Shown: in pieces, positions 1 through 7,822 of the stretch
Numbering within the stretch: position 1 is the first letter of the stretch
Layout of the letters: every line of letters begins with the position of its first letter
Assembly (NCBI GenBank): GCA_001464315.1
Contig: LNFK01000002.1
Location: 1 to 49,405, forward strand
From: Sphingomonadales bacterium Ga0077559
GTDB lineage: Bacteria; Pseudomonadota; Alphaproteobacteria; Sphingomonadales; Sphingomonadaceae
Direction of reading: 5' to 3'
DNA length: 49,405 nt
Program-made: the position numbers and the translations under genes
The notes under the pieces: model-generated
Seen by the model: the letters and a program-made list of their open reading frames with translations, nothing else
The model's database searches: none
Told to the model about the DNA's origin: nothing

Positions 1-1
1 C

Positions 2-526
2 TTTCTGAAGACCGACCCGATGTGCCGCACCAATGTGCCCGGCCTGTGGGCGATCGGCGACATCACGGCGCCACCCTGGCTCGCGCACAAGGCAAGCCAT
101 GAAGGCGTGATCGCCGCCGAAGCCATTGCTGGCGGCCATCCGCACGCGATGGACCCGCTGAATATCCCGGGCTGCACATACTGCCACCCGCAAGTCGCCA
201 GCGTCGGATTAACCGAAGCAAAGGCCAAAGAGGCGGGTTACGACGTCAAAGTCGGCAACTTCCCCTTCATCGGCAACGGAAAGGCGATCGCGCTGGGCGA
301 GGCAGAAGGGTTCATCAAGACGGTATTCGACGCCAAGACTGGCGAATTGCTGGGCGCACATATGGTCGGCGCCGAGGTTACCGAGCTGATCCAGGGCTAC
401 ACCATCGGCAAAACCGCCGAGCTGGTCGAAGCCGACTTCATGCACACCGTCTTCCCGCACCCGACATTGAGCGAGATGATGCACGAAAGTGTGCTCGGGG
501 CTTACGGCAAAATGATCCACATGTAG
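2..526 (+). CDS. lpdA: Dihydrolipoamide dehydrogenase (E3), C-terminal part, 5' truncated by window edge
   Basis: The frame is open from the first bases, so the gene starts outside the window; 174 residues remain. E3 is the FAD/NAD disulfide oxidoreductase that reoxidises lipoamide in 2-oxoacid dehydrogenase complexes. Visible are the end of the FAD-binding region (GLWAIGDITAPPWLAHKA, with the conserved GD) and the whole dimerisation domain, including the family active-site motif HTVFPHPTLSE, whose His forms the catalytic dyad with a Glu. The N-terminal redox-active CxxxxC motif is off the window. The gene ends 35 bp before the permease on the same strand. A mercuric or glutathione reductase is less likely given the HPTLSE ending and lipoamide-type sequence. 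Confidence 0.93.
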   Translation, partial: FLKTDPMCRTNVPGLWAIGDITAPPWLAHKASHEGVIAAEAIAGGHPHAMDPLNIPGCTYCHPQVASVGLTEAKAKEAGYDVKVGNFPFIGNGKAIALGEAEGFIKTVFDAKTGELLGAHMVGAEVTELIQGYTIGKTAELVEADFMHTVFPHPTLSEMMHESVLGAYGKMIHM

Positions 527-561
527 GATGGAACCCACGCAGATAGTGCAGGTTACCTAGC

Positions 562-1797
562 GTGGCAAAAGGCAAAACGAATAATGAAGGCGGCAGTGGA
601 CTTGCGCGTTCGGTTTCGCCCGGCCTGCTCATCCTCTATGCCCTCGGCACCACTCTTGGGGCTGGCATTTACGTCCTTATCGGTGAAATAATCGGTGCGG
701 CGGGTGCTTGGGCGCCTTTGTCATTCGTGCTTGCCTCATTGGTGGCCGGGCTCACCGGCGCAAGCTTTGCCGAACTAACGGGACGGGTTCCCAGCAGCGG
801 TGGTCCCGTAGCATGGTCTGCTGAAGCCTTCGGCGAGGGGTGGCTACCGATTGCAATAGGTTGGGGGATCGTTGCCAGCGGCGTGGTGTCGGCAGCAACG
901 GTTGCGACCGGATTTGTAAGCTATGCCGGGGTTTTTGTAGACTGGTCAAAATGGTGGATACTTCCAATTTTGGTTGGAGTCCCTACACTCGTTGCTTCCG
1001 TCGGTATCAAACAATCCGCATGGTTCATGGCGGCGATGACACTCGCAGGGATGGTCGGCCTCGTGATCATACTCACCATGACCGCAGGAAACATTTCTGA
1101 CTGGCCACAAGTTATTGCGCAGGAAACAAAGCCATTCGGATCGGGCGCGATGCTGAGCGGCATTCTCCTCGGCGGGTTCATGGCCTTTTATGCATTTATC
1201 GGGTTCGAAGATATTGCCCATCTCGCAGAGGAGGTAAAAGATGTTGAACGATCTATTCCTCGCGCCATTTTTGTTACACTTATAATCTCGCTCACACTGT
1301 ACATCAGCGTTGCCCTGGCGGCGATCACCACCTTACCGATCACCGAACTTGCACAAAGCAAGACCCCTCTTGTCGATATGCTTGGCGATGCCGGGATAGT
1401 CGTTTCGGTCGTAGTGGTGCTCAGCCTTATTACGATTGCCGATGGATTGCTTGCCCAGATCATTATGGCGTCGCGCACCATTCACGATCTGGGTGAACGG
1501 CGGAAAGGTGCACCTGCGGCAATCTCGAAGCTGTCGTCGCGAACGAAGACTCCAGTGATTGCGACGGTCCTGTGCGGCAGCGCAGTTTTGACATTGGCGT
1601 TGCTTTTTCCAACCGGCAAGCTGGCATCGATTACCAGCGGCATCGTTTTAACGGTGTTCGCCACCGCCAACGTCGCGCTGATCGTGCTGAAACAGCGCAA
1701 CAAGTTACTGGAAAATGTGTTCTGTGCGCCGGTTTGGGTGCCTTATGCCGGAACGGTCAGTTGCCTCGGGCTGCTGTTTGCTCAATTTACTTATTGA
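562..1797 (+). CDS. APC-superfamily amino acid permease
   Basis: A 411-residue inner-membrane protein with about 11-12 hydrophobic segments. The first segment carries the APC signature (LYALGTTLGAGIYVLIGEII), a Gly-rich unwound helix that binds substrate in this family. A second conserved stretch, FIGFEDIAHLAEEVKDVERS followed by IPRAIFVTL, is typical of cationic or general amino acid permeases (AA_permease_2 type). The start is GTG at 562; no strong ribosome site is visible. It sits between lpdA and a PAP2 phosphatase on the same strand. Substrate cannot be assigned from sequence alone. Confidence 0.88.
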   Translation: MAKGKTNNEGGSGLARSVSPGLLILYALGTTLGAGIYVLIGEIIGAAGAWAPLSFVLASLVAGLTGASFAELTGRVPSSGGPVAWSAEAFGEGWLPIAIGWGIVASGVVSAATVATGFVSYAGVFVDWSKWWILPILVGVPTLVASVGIKQSAWFMAAMTLAGMVGLVIILTMTAGNISDWPQVIAQETKPFGSGAMLSGILLGGFMAFYAFIGFEDIAHLAEEVKDVERSIPRAIFVTLIISLTLYISVALAAITTLPITELAQSKTPLVDMLGDAGIVVSVVVVLSLITIADGLLAQIIMASRTIHDLGERRKGAPAAISKLSSRTKTPVIATVLCGSAVLTLALLFPTGKLASITSGIVLTVFATANVALIVLKQRNKLLENVFCAPVWVPYAGTVSCLGLLFAQFTY

Positions 1798-1810
1798 GGA
1801 TCGAGTTAAA

Positions 1811-2461
1811 ATGAGTCTGCCGCTTCGCTTGTTTTGCTCAGCCGTGGTTGTCTTCGCAGGCGTTGTCATGCTTGGATTTGCTGTGTCGGCGGGATGGTTC
1901 CACAGCTTTGATATCGCCGTCTCACGCACACTGAACCTGCAGCGCGGTAACGCACCCGATTGGCTCATTGTCGTGATGCAGGGGATCAGCTGGATAGGCG
2001 GCGGCATTCAACGCTATGTAATTGTCGGTATTCTCACGATAACCCTGTGGCGCTGGTGGGGCTGGGGGGCGGGTTTGGCGATGGGGCTGACAACCTTGGT
2101 TTCGGCGTTCACCTCAGAAGTGCTGAAGGCCTATTTTGCGAGGATCAGGCCCGACTTCGTGCCGTATCTCGATTTGGTCAGCTCCGCCGCCTATCCCAGC
2201 GGCCATGCAAACAACGCGGCAGTGGTCTATATCCTCTTCATCATGCTCGTCCCACAGGCTCGGCATCCGGGCTGGCAACTCGCGGCCGCGTTCATGATCA
2301 TCGTTACCGGGCTTTCGCGCATCCTGCTCGGCGTGCACTGGCCAACCGATGTTATCGGCGGGTGGATGCTAGGCGCGTCGTTTGCGTTGATGGCTGCGGC
2401 AGTGATTGCCCATCGCCAGCACCGGCGGCAGGGGAAATTTCCCTCGGTTCTGGCGCCATAG
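1811..2461 (+). CDS. PAP2-family membrane phosphatase
   Basis: A 216-residue membrane protein with five to six hydrophobic helices and all three PAP2 motifs: KAYFARIRP (KxxxxxxRP), PSGH, and SRILLGVHWPTD (SRxxxxxHxxxD). The family removes phosphate from lipid phosphates such as phosphatidic acid or undecaprenyl pyrophosphate, with the active site on the periplasmic face. I start it at ATG 1811 because a GAGGA Shine-Dalgarno sequence lies at 1796-1800; a longer frame from 1715 would run through the end of the permease gene. The gap to the permease stop is 13 bp, so the two are probably cotranscribed. Substrate is unknown. Confidence 0.9.
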   Translation: MSLPLRLFCSAVVVFAGVVMLGFAVSAGWFHSFDIAVSRTLNLQRGNAPDWLIVVMQGISWIGGGIQRYVIVGILTITLWRWWGWGAGLAMGLTTLVSAFTSEVLKAYFARIRPDFVPYLDLVSSAAYPSGHANNAAVVYILFIMLVPQARHPGWQLAAAFMIIVTGLSRILLGVHWPTDVIGGWMLGASFALMAAAVIAHRQHRRQGKFPSVLAP

Positions 2462-2544
2462 GCATAGGAAAAGCGTTTTTTGCTGTCCTACAGCCGACTT
2501 CCTTGCCATCGTCATTCGCAATGAAAAACTGTAGGAAACAAAAA

Positions 2545-3858
2545 ATGGATCAGGGAGTCACCTTTGGCGCAAAATTGCGAGCTTCGGCGCGAATCGCCGT
2601 TTTGCTTTTCGGCGTTGCGGCAACGTCTGCAGCGGCTCAAAACTCAGTTATAACTGCCGACAAAATGATCGACGTTCTGACCGGTAAGACGGTGGAATTT
2701 CCGGCCGTCTTCGTCGGCTCCGACGGCCGCATCACCAGCATCGCCGATGCACGCACCGTCAAATGGGGCAGCGACGTCAAGCATATCGATTTCAGCGGCA
2801 AAACCATCCTTCCTGGTTTGATCGACATGCATGTCCATCTCGATGGCCCCGCCGATATTGGCGGCTATCGCGGGCTTGAGTTCACTGACAGCTTCTGGGG
2901 CATGACCGCCGTTGGCAGCGCGCAAGCGATGCTCAAGGCGGGTTTTACGACAGTGCGCAACGTTGGTTCGGACAATCGTAACGACATCGGTTTGAAACAG
3001 GCCATCGACAATGGATATGCCGTTGGGCCGCGCATCGTGCCCGCTGGCTATTCGATTGGCGCAACCGGAGGGCATTGCGACTCGACATTTTTGCCGCCCA
3101 GCCTTGAATCCGCAAAGAAGGAGGAGGGGATTGCCGACAGCCCGGACGAATTGCGCTACCAGGTCCGCCGCCAACGCAAATATGGCGCGGAAGTTATTAA
3201 GGTCTGCGCGACTGGCGGCGTGTTTTCGCGCAATACCGAGCCAGGGCAGCAGCAGCTGACCGAAAGCGAACTGCGCGTGATCGCCGATGAGGCACATCAA
3301 TGGGGCATCCGTGTCGCCGCCCACGCGCATGGCGGCGACGGCATCAAGGCCGCCATCAGGGCAGGGATAGATACGATTGAGCATGCGAGCTTAGTCGATG
3401 ACGAGGGCATCAGGCTTGCAGCGGCTCGTGCGCGCCCTGTCTGGTTCTCGATGGATATCTACAACACCGATTATACCCAAGCCGAAGGGGCCAAGAACGG
3501 TGTCTTACAAGACAATCTGCGAAAAGACCGAGAAGTTGCTCAAATACAACGCGATAACTTTCGCAAAGCGCATAAGGCCGGTGTCAAGATGGTCTTTGGC
3601 TCCGACGCTGGTGTCATGCCGCATGCCTTGGTTGGCAGGCAATTTCGCACGATGGTGCAATATGGCATGACTCCACTTGAAGCCATTCAGGCCGCGACTC
3701 GCAATGGCGCACAGGCGCTTGGCCGCGAGAAAGACGTTGGCGCCATTGCCGTAGGCCGCTTTGCGGATATCATCGCCGTTGATGGTGATCCGCTGGCCGA
3801 TGTGGGAGAACTGGCCTCCGTCGATGCCGTTGTAAAAGGTGGTAAACGCGTCGAATAG
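2545..3858 (+). CDS. Secreted amidohydrolase (metal-dependent, Xaa-Pro dipeptidase/imidazolonepropionase-like)
   Basis: A 437-residue exported enzyme. The start at ATG 2545 is set by AGGA at 2533-2536 and by the signal peptide that follows (hydrophobic core IAVLLFGVAATSAAAQ). The amidohydrolase metal ligands are all visible: HVH in LIDMHVHLDG, the bridging Lys in EVIKVCATGG, His in VAAHAHGGDG, His in IEHASLVDDEG and Asp in MVFGSDAGVMPH. The C-terminal beta segment (GRFADIIAVDGDPLADV) is typical of the family. Such periplasmic members hydrolyse Xaa-Pro or other cyclic or peptide amides; the actual substrate is not determinable here. The next gene is 108 bp downstream, after paired inverted repeats. 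Confidence 0.88.
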   Translation: MDQGVTFGAKLRASARIAVLLFGVAATSAAAQNSVITADKMIDVLTGKTVEFPAVFVGSDGRITSIADARTVKWGSDVKHIDFSGKTILPGLIDMHVHLDGPADIGGYRGLEFTDSFWGMTAVGSAQAMLKAGFTTVRNVGSDNRNDIGLKQAIDNGYAVGPRIVPAGYSIGATGGHCDSTFLPPSLESAKKEEGIADSPDELRYQVRRQRKYGAEVIKVCATGGVFSRNTEPGQQQLTESELRVIADEAHQWGIRVAAHAHGGDGIKAAIRAGIDTIEHASLVDDEGIRLAAARARPVWFSMDIYNTDYTQAEGAKNGVLQDNLRKDREVAQIQRDNFRKAHKAGVKMVFGSDAGVMPHALVGRQFRTMVQYGMTPLEAIQAATRNGAQALGREKDVGAIAVGRFADIIAVDGDPLADVGELASVDAVVKGGKRVE

Positions 3859-3866
3859 TCAGCTTG

Positions 3867-3904
3867 TGGCAATCATCACAGGCGCATTGATTGCCAATCG
3901 CCTG
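3867..3904 (+). other. Two overlapping, mutually exclusive inverted repeats
   Basis: A perfect 9-bp inverted repeat TGGCAATCA (3867-3875) / TGATTGCCA (3888-3896) interlocks with a 6-bp repeat CAGGCG (3879-3884) / CGCCTG (3899-3904). Only one of the two hairpins can form at a time. There is no T-run, so this is not a classical terminator. It lies just after the amidohydrolase stop and about 60 bp before the next gene. Confidence 0.45.
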
Positions 3905-3966
3905 AGTGATATTATCGGGCACCGGCGTTACAAGCCGGGATGAAAAAGTAGCTGGGGGTTACGAAA

Positions 3967-4311
3967 ATGATGACTTTGGTCGCAGCACTGATGCTGAGCA
4001 TGGCGGCACAAAAGGCCGATCCGATGAACAATGCGCGTAAGGCGTATAACAATTGTATGATTGAGACGCATAACAAGGGCGTAACCGACAAGGTCACCCC
4101 GAGCGATTTCCTCAAAACCGCGGAAAGCGCCTGCACCACCGAGCGCACAATTTATCACGACATGATGGTAAAGGCCGAGCGCGGATACGGTTCTAGCGCC
4201 AAGGACGCCGAGCAATTTGCCAAGGAAGAAGTGCAGATGATGATCGACGGCATCGTCAGTTCATTCAACGAAAATGCCGAAACCGGTGCGAAGCTGACGC
4301 CCGAGAAATAG
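3967..4311 (+). CDS. Small exported protein of unknown function
   Basis: A 114-residue protein. A short hydrophobic N-terminus (MMTLVAALMLSMAAQKADP) looks like a signal peptide, and the mature part is helical and charged with two Cys (NNCMIET and SACTTER) that could form a disulfide. A GGGGGTT stretch just upstream could serve as ribosome site. I do not recognise a family. Codon use and length look genuine, and the neighbouring exported amidohydrolase is on the same strand. It is the last plus-strand gene before the probable integration scar. Confidence 0.6.
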   Translation: MMTLVAALMLSMAAQKADPMNNARKAYNNCMIETHNKGVTDKVTPSDFLKTAESACTTERTIYHDMMVKAERGYGSSAKDAEQFAKEEVQMMIDGIVSSFNENAETGAKLTPEK

Positions 4312-4315
4312 GAGT

Positions 4316-4339
4316 TGGCGGAAAGGGTGGGACTCGAAC
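4316..4339 (-). other. Isolated tRNA 3' end, probable attachment (att) site
   Basis: Read on the minus strand this 24-nt stretch is a tRNA 3' end: T-loop TTCGAGT, T-stem 3' strand CCCAC, acceptor 3' strand CCTTTCC, discriminator G and encoded CCA. The 5' side of the T-stem and everything further upstream do not continue as a tRNA (the five bases that should pair with CCCAC read ACAAG). A detached tRNA 3' end like this is what tyrosine-recombinase elements leave at the end distal to the intact tRNA. The acceptor suggests a tRNA-Ser, with low certainty. By orientation the element would have lain to the right. Confidence 0.6.
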
Positions 4340-4391
4340 TTGTATTCAAGTAGCTTGGACATTCGTTGTTTTTTCAGAAAAACTGGATGAG

Positions 4392-4410
4392 TACCCCCAA
4401 GGATACCCCC
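4392..4410 (+). repeat. Direct repeat TACCCCC x2 next to the att-like site
   Basis: Two copies of TACCCCC at 4392-4398 and 4404-4410, 12 bp apart. Paired TACCCCC/GGGGGTA repeats are often seen beside att cores of tRNA-targeting integrases, where they could be arm-type binding sites. This is a recollection of a common pattern, not a match I could test. Confidence 0.4.
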
Positions 4411-4471
4411 AGAATTTAGCCAATAGCCAATAGCGACTAGCCACGACGCGATCAGTAAAAATCATCGGCGT

Positions 4472-4585
4472 AAACTCTACCTAAAGCTTACACTCCGTGG
4501 TCACCGATGGCTTTTCTTCATTAAATCTCGGCGTGATAAATCATTGGAGACCGTTCAAGCTAGGCTGGCGCGCATCTCGGGCTAA
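4472..4585 (+). pseudogene. Degraded tyrosine recombinase (integrase) C-terminal remnant
   Basis: The frame ending at the TAA at 4583-4585 encodes KLYLKLTLRGHRW, then SLETVQARLARIS. This matches the conserved end of phage-type integrases, where LTLHDLRH (box II Arg) is followed by about 15 residues and then SLxTVQxRLGHSS. The box II Arg is kept (RGHRW), but the usual His of the LGH motif is Ala and the stop follows at once, before the catalytic Tyr. No start codon or upstream catalytic domain is visible. It is a short fossil only, but it sits within 300 bp of the tRNA fragment, which supports the integration-scar reading. Confidence 0.45.
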
Positions 4586-4744
4586 CGTCAGTTTTGTGCA
4601 ACGCTATTTACAATCAGACGGTCCGCCTTTGGACACATAAAGGAATAGCTAAATGTCGGGTTCAAAATTCCCATTTGGTTCCGGAAAAAACCTTCATCTA
4701 GGCTGCGCAAAGCCCGAAGCGAGCAAATCTAGGCTGATTTAATG
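4586..4744. other. Non-coding stretch right of the integrase remnant
   Basis: No gene, terminator or RNA recognised here. Together with 4312-4585 it forms a 430-bp gap that otherwise holds only the tRNA fragment, the TACCCCC repeats and the integrase remnant. Confidence 0.5.
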
Positions 4745-5854
4745 CTATTGATAAGCACTGACACCGTCACCCAGATATTGATTATTAGCTTTTCTGACGT
4801 GCATTGCAGCATCGTCATATAGGAACGGCAGGAACGCGTACCGGCGCCCTCTCGTTATTGGGGTCGCTTCATGAAGTAGTGAGCACGAAAACACAATGGC
4901 ACCGCCTGTTGGCGCCCGATAAACGCGTTCTCCAAATTCAGGAAACCGTAAATTTCCGCCGTCGTAATTCTCAGCGTTTAGGTTGATTGTCACTGCAAAC
5001 TTTCGGTGCGCTGTGCCCTTGGTCGTGTTATCGCGATGTGGTCTGAAGTGTCCGCCTTCATCTGCATCATAGCAAGCTACGATGTAGCGTTCTATCCGCG
5101 TTGCGGTGAAGTGGAATGCGCGCTGTATTTCGGGAACAATACGTTGTTCGACACGATGAACAAGTGATTGCCGAAGACCTAAATCTGTTATCCTATAGTC
5201 TTTTCTGACTTTGTGTGCCGGATCAAGCTTCAAAACGGTTTTGCCATTTTCTTCACGCATAAAGCCGCTCTGCTCGCCGCCATTTTGTTCATAAATTTGG
5301 ACAAGTCGCTCGCATAATTCTTTTTCAAATACATTAGGAAGTAAAAGTATAGGAGCCCATGACGGCTTCATTTCCATACCAGCTACAGCTTCAGCAAGAT
5401 GCTTGAATGCGTCTAGACCTTTGTTGATGCTATAGCGCCCTAAAACCCGAAGTTGGGGATCTAGTAAAAGCCAATGCGAGTGATAGGTGTCCTTGCCGAC
5501 ACTTGATGTCGCAGCTGCGCCGTAAAGCGCGCTTACGCGACAATCGTAATCGAGGAAGAAACGTATGCCCGGCAAAGATTGCGCGATGCGCTGATCAATC
5601 TCATCAACCCGATCTGTCGTGATCCCGAAGAAACTCGCAGAAACATCATCGAACACAATACGGTTAGCAGCGACAAGTCGCAGAGCCGCTGCGCTCTCAG
5701 GGTCGGCCGCAGAACCAAAAAATAAAAGCAGCAGATGTCGGCCGGCTGCCAAATCAAAATTATAGTTTGGACTTCCGCTAAGTGCCGGCGCACGAAACCT
5801 GTGAGCGGGATCGCCTCTTTGAAGCAGTTGTCTTTGTACCGAACTCTCACTCAT
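4745..5854 (-). CDS. 2-oxoglutarate/Fe(II) oxygenase with N-terminal redoxin-like domain
   Basis: A 369-residue two-domain protein. Residues about 10-160 resemble an AhpC/TSA-type thioredoxin fold (LLLLFFGSAADPESAAALRL), but no Cys stands at the peroxidatic position. Residues about 190-355 form a prolyl-4-hydroxylase-type oxygenase: HxD iron ligands in FRPHRDNTT, the distal His in SLLHEATP, and the 2-oxoglutarate-binding Arg in TRGRRYAFLPFLYD. Such enzymes hydroxylate proteins or small molecules using O2 and 2-oxoglutarate. The gene is transcribed leftwards; a small unknown gene lies 141 bp upstream on the same strand. The substrate is unknown. Confidence 0.85.
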   Translation of the reverse strand: MSESSVQRQLLQRGDPAHRFRAPALSGSPNYNFDLAAGRHLLLLFFGSAADPESAAALRLVAANRIVFDDVSASFFGITTDRVDEIDQRIAQSLPGIRFFLDYDCRVSALYGAAATSSVGKDTYHSHWLLLDPQLRVLGRYSINKGLDAFKHLAEAVAGMEMKPSWAPILLLPNVFEKELCERLVQIYEQNGGEQSGFMREENGKTVLKLDPAHKVRKDYRITDLGLRQSLVHRVEQRIVPEIQRAFHFTATRIERYIVACYDADEGGHFRPHRDNTTKGTAHRKFAVTINLNAENYDGGNLRFPEFGERVYRAPTGGAIVFSCSLLHEATPITRGRRYAFLPFLYDDAAMHVRKANNQYLGDGVSAYQ

Positions 5855-5995
5855 TAAGCGTTGCCCTTCTTTTTCGAAAATCAGCTTACGATTAATAATG
5901 TGGGCCGCAATTACTCCTTCGCGTGAAACCGCCGTTGCATTGTGGGTATTAGAACGTAGTTTAGTCCCCTAATTGTGTTATTATCCACCCGCTAG

Positions 5996-6259
5996 CTATT
6001 CAGCTGCTAAGATTTCTTCGAACTCAGCTGTTCCGTTGGCTTCTGCATTAACGAAGCTCGCATGCTGCAGTATTTGTAACCTACGGATTAGCTGGTAAAT
6101 CGCGTGTTGCGGAATGCGGACCACTTCGTCGCGGTCGCGCGCTAACGATTTCTGCTGCCGGATAACGACGCCGTTTTGAGCAGGATAAACAACCACTGCC
6201 TGAACTGGATCAATAACGAGTTCGGCCTGTGTCCAGTCGAAATCCAAATCTTGTACCAT
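5996..6259 (-). CDS. Small protein of unknown function
   Basis: An 87-residue frame starting at the internal Met after FCFGKRK (MVQDLDFDWTQAELVIDP), with purine-rich GGGAAAAGAAAA directly upstream. A longer start at 6319 exists but lacks a better ribosome site. The sequence is acidic with a balanced, protein-like composition (VVRIPQHAIYQLIRRLQILQ) and ends EEILAAE. I recognise no family. It is on the same strand as, and upstream of, the oxygenase, so it could be a partner or substrate; that is a guess from position only. Confidence 0.5.
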   Translation of the reverse strand: MVQDLDFDWTQAELVIDPVQAVVVYPAQNGVVIRQQKSLARDRDEVVRIPQHAIYQLIRRLQILQHASFVNAEANGTAEFEEILAAE

Positions 6260-6560
6260 TTTTCTTTTCCCGAAACAAAAAGAACGAGACAAGCATAAGT
6301 CAGGGTTTGGTCGTTGCATGTCCCCAGATGCGGACTACCGGTCAAAAATATACGACCCATGCGTGTTTGTGCGTCCCGAGGTTCGTAGATGGATGCCAGA
6401 TTCTCCTAGTTACATCTTATCTAACACAGCGAAGCAATTCGTTTTGAGCCTCTCGTCACGAAGTTTCCATTTGCTGCTTTCTATTTCGCCAGATCCAGAG
6501 CTCCGCAAGTTGGAGGTCAAGGGAAGTAACGTCTGATGATGGCAGCAAAAGGGTAACAGC

Positions 6561-6776
6561 TTACCTGTTGGGAAGAAGAACGTTGCTGCTATCCGGCGAT
6601 ATTTGGTCGCGGAAACGCTTCTCGAGCTCTACCACTTTTACTTGCCATCGATTAACATTTATGGTTAATTCCGGTTTCCTGAGATTAGGCAGATCGAGGA
6701 CGATTTGATGCTCAGGTTGCTGATGGAGAGAGAACCCGAAATCGTACAAATTGTCATCACAACTATGATTTGACAC
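6561..6776 (-). CDS. Doubtful small reading frame
   Basis: A 71-residue frame with GTG start (MSNHSCDDNLYDFGFSLHQQ) containing a charged stretch KVVELEKRFRDQI. No ribosome site and no recognisable family. It is kept at low confidence because it is the best coding candidate in the 770-bp gap between 6260 and 7035. Confidence 0.22.
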   Translation of the reverse strand: MSNHSCDDNLYDFGFSLHQQPEHQIVLDLPNLRKPELTINVNRWQVKVVELEKRFRDQISPDSSNVLLPNR

Positions 6777-7035
6777 ATTTTTTCGAGTAAGTAGATTGTG
6801 CTCTGTAGTCGGAAAATATGCTTAATTACTACTTTAGAGTTAGAATAGGTATTTGGTATAGTAAGTGGTAGGAGTGTTGAGGCCTATTGCAAGTCAGGCA
6901 ATTTTAGGCTGTGAATAACATGTGGAAAACACTGCAGGACGAGCTCGTCGACGGGGGGACATTCCGACGACATGACAATCATCCTGAATTCGAAAAAATG
7001 GGTCGCCAATCACTGAATTTCAGGGGAGAGGCGAA
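6777..7035. promoter_or_regulatory. AT-rich region upstream of the first LuxR-type regulator
   Basis: An AT-rich stretch (TTAATTACTACTTTAGAGTT and onwards) followed by the purine-rich GGGGAGAGG ribosome site just before ATG 7036. It presumably holds the regulator's promoter; no specific -35/-10 pair is convincing. Confidence 0.35.
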
Positions 7036-7776
7036 ATGCAACAACGGATACAAATTTCTCTGGCGGGGAAAAACGAAATTGCAAGGGAAGGTCTTCGGCA
7101 GATACTTTCTAGCGAGAAGGTTCACATCAAAGAATCTGTCTCCGACGCTCGGTCGATTATTGAGTCGCTCGCCTCGCCAGCAACGGACGACTGCACGCAT
7201 GTCATAATCGTCGACGACAGCGTCGAAGAGGGTGGCCTTGAGACATGTCGAGCCATTGCAGCCGTAAAGTCAAAATCGCGGTTGGTTCTGTTAGCCGATC
7301 AATATGTCTTTGAGCACGTTGCATTGGCGTTCCAGATCGGCGTTGATGGTGTCATTATTAAGGAAATTTCCTGCGGTCCGTTGATTGAATCGATCTATCT
7401 GGTTGCAATGGGTGAGAAAGTTTTCCCGTCTCAACTGGCGGCAAATCTGACTAATTGTGCTCCGACCGATTATAGCGGCGACTGGAAAGCCTGTGCTACC
7501 TCCATGGGCCTTTCCTCTCGCGAAATTGAGATTCTCGAGAGCATTATGTTGGGCATGCCCAATAAAGTCATTGCACGCCAATTCGACATTTGCGAGGCGA
7601 CGGTCAAGGTGCACGTGAAAGCGATCCTGCGTAAACTCGAGGTCGATAACCGTACGCAGGCTGCGACCTGGGCAGTAAAGCGTGGGGTCGGCACCCCGGT
7701 CCAACTTGCGCTAACCGACTTGAACCCGAGGCCGGATACGACCAAAATGCAAACAAACATAAACAGGGCAGCCTAA
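7036..7776 (+). CDS. NarL/LuxR-type regulator with degenerate receiver domain
   Basis: A 246-residue protein. Residues 1-125 align with a response-regulator receiver, but the acidic pair expected after beta-1 is replaced (ISLAGKNEIAREGL instead of xxVDDHxxxREGL), and the beta-4 Ser/Thr looks replaced by Leu. A phosphoacceptor-like Asp (VIIVDDS) and the beta-5 Lys (VIIKEI) remain. Residues about 155-220 are a LuxR HTH (LSSREIEILESIMLGMPNKV, ATVKVHVKAILRKL). GGGGAGAGG precedes the ATG. It is convergent with the secretion operon ending at 7823 and is paralogous to the regulator at 43724-44467. Confidence 0.85.
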   Translation: MQQRIQISLAGKNEIAREGLRQILSSEKVHIKESVSDARSIIESLASPATDDCTHVIIVDDSVEEGGLETCRAIAAVKSKSRLVLLADQYVFEHVALAFQIGVDGVIIKEISCGPLIESIYLVAMGEKVFPSQLAANLTNCAPTDYSGDWKACATSMGLSSREIEILESIMLGMPNKVIARQFDICEATVKVHVKAILRKLEVDNRTQAATWAVKRGVGTPVQLALTDLNPRPDTTKMQTNINRAA

Positions 7777-7822
7777 CGGCAGCCCACACCTTATCGTACC
7801 GGCAGAACAACCGCGCTTTTGG

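Noticed and set aside
1960-2544. Long N-terminal extension of the amidohydrolase frame
   Set aside because: It runs through the PAP2 gene in another frame; the real start at 2545 has a ribosome site and a signal peptide.
2644-3384. 246-residue minus-strand frame inside the amidohydrolase
   Set aside because: Shadow of a clear enzyme gene with all metal ligands.
4316-4400. A complete tRNA gene
   Set aside because: Only the 3' 24 nt fit; the T-stem 5' strand and the anticodon and D arms are absent.
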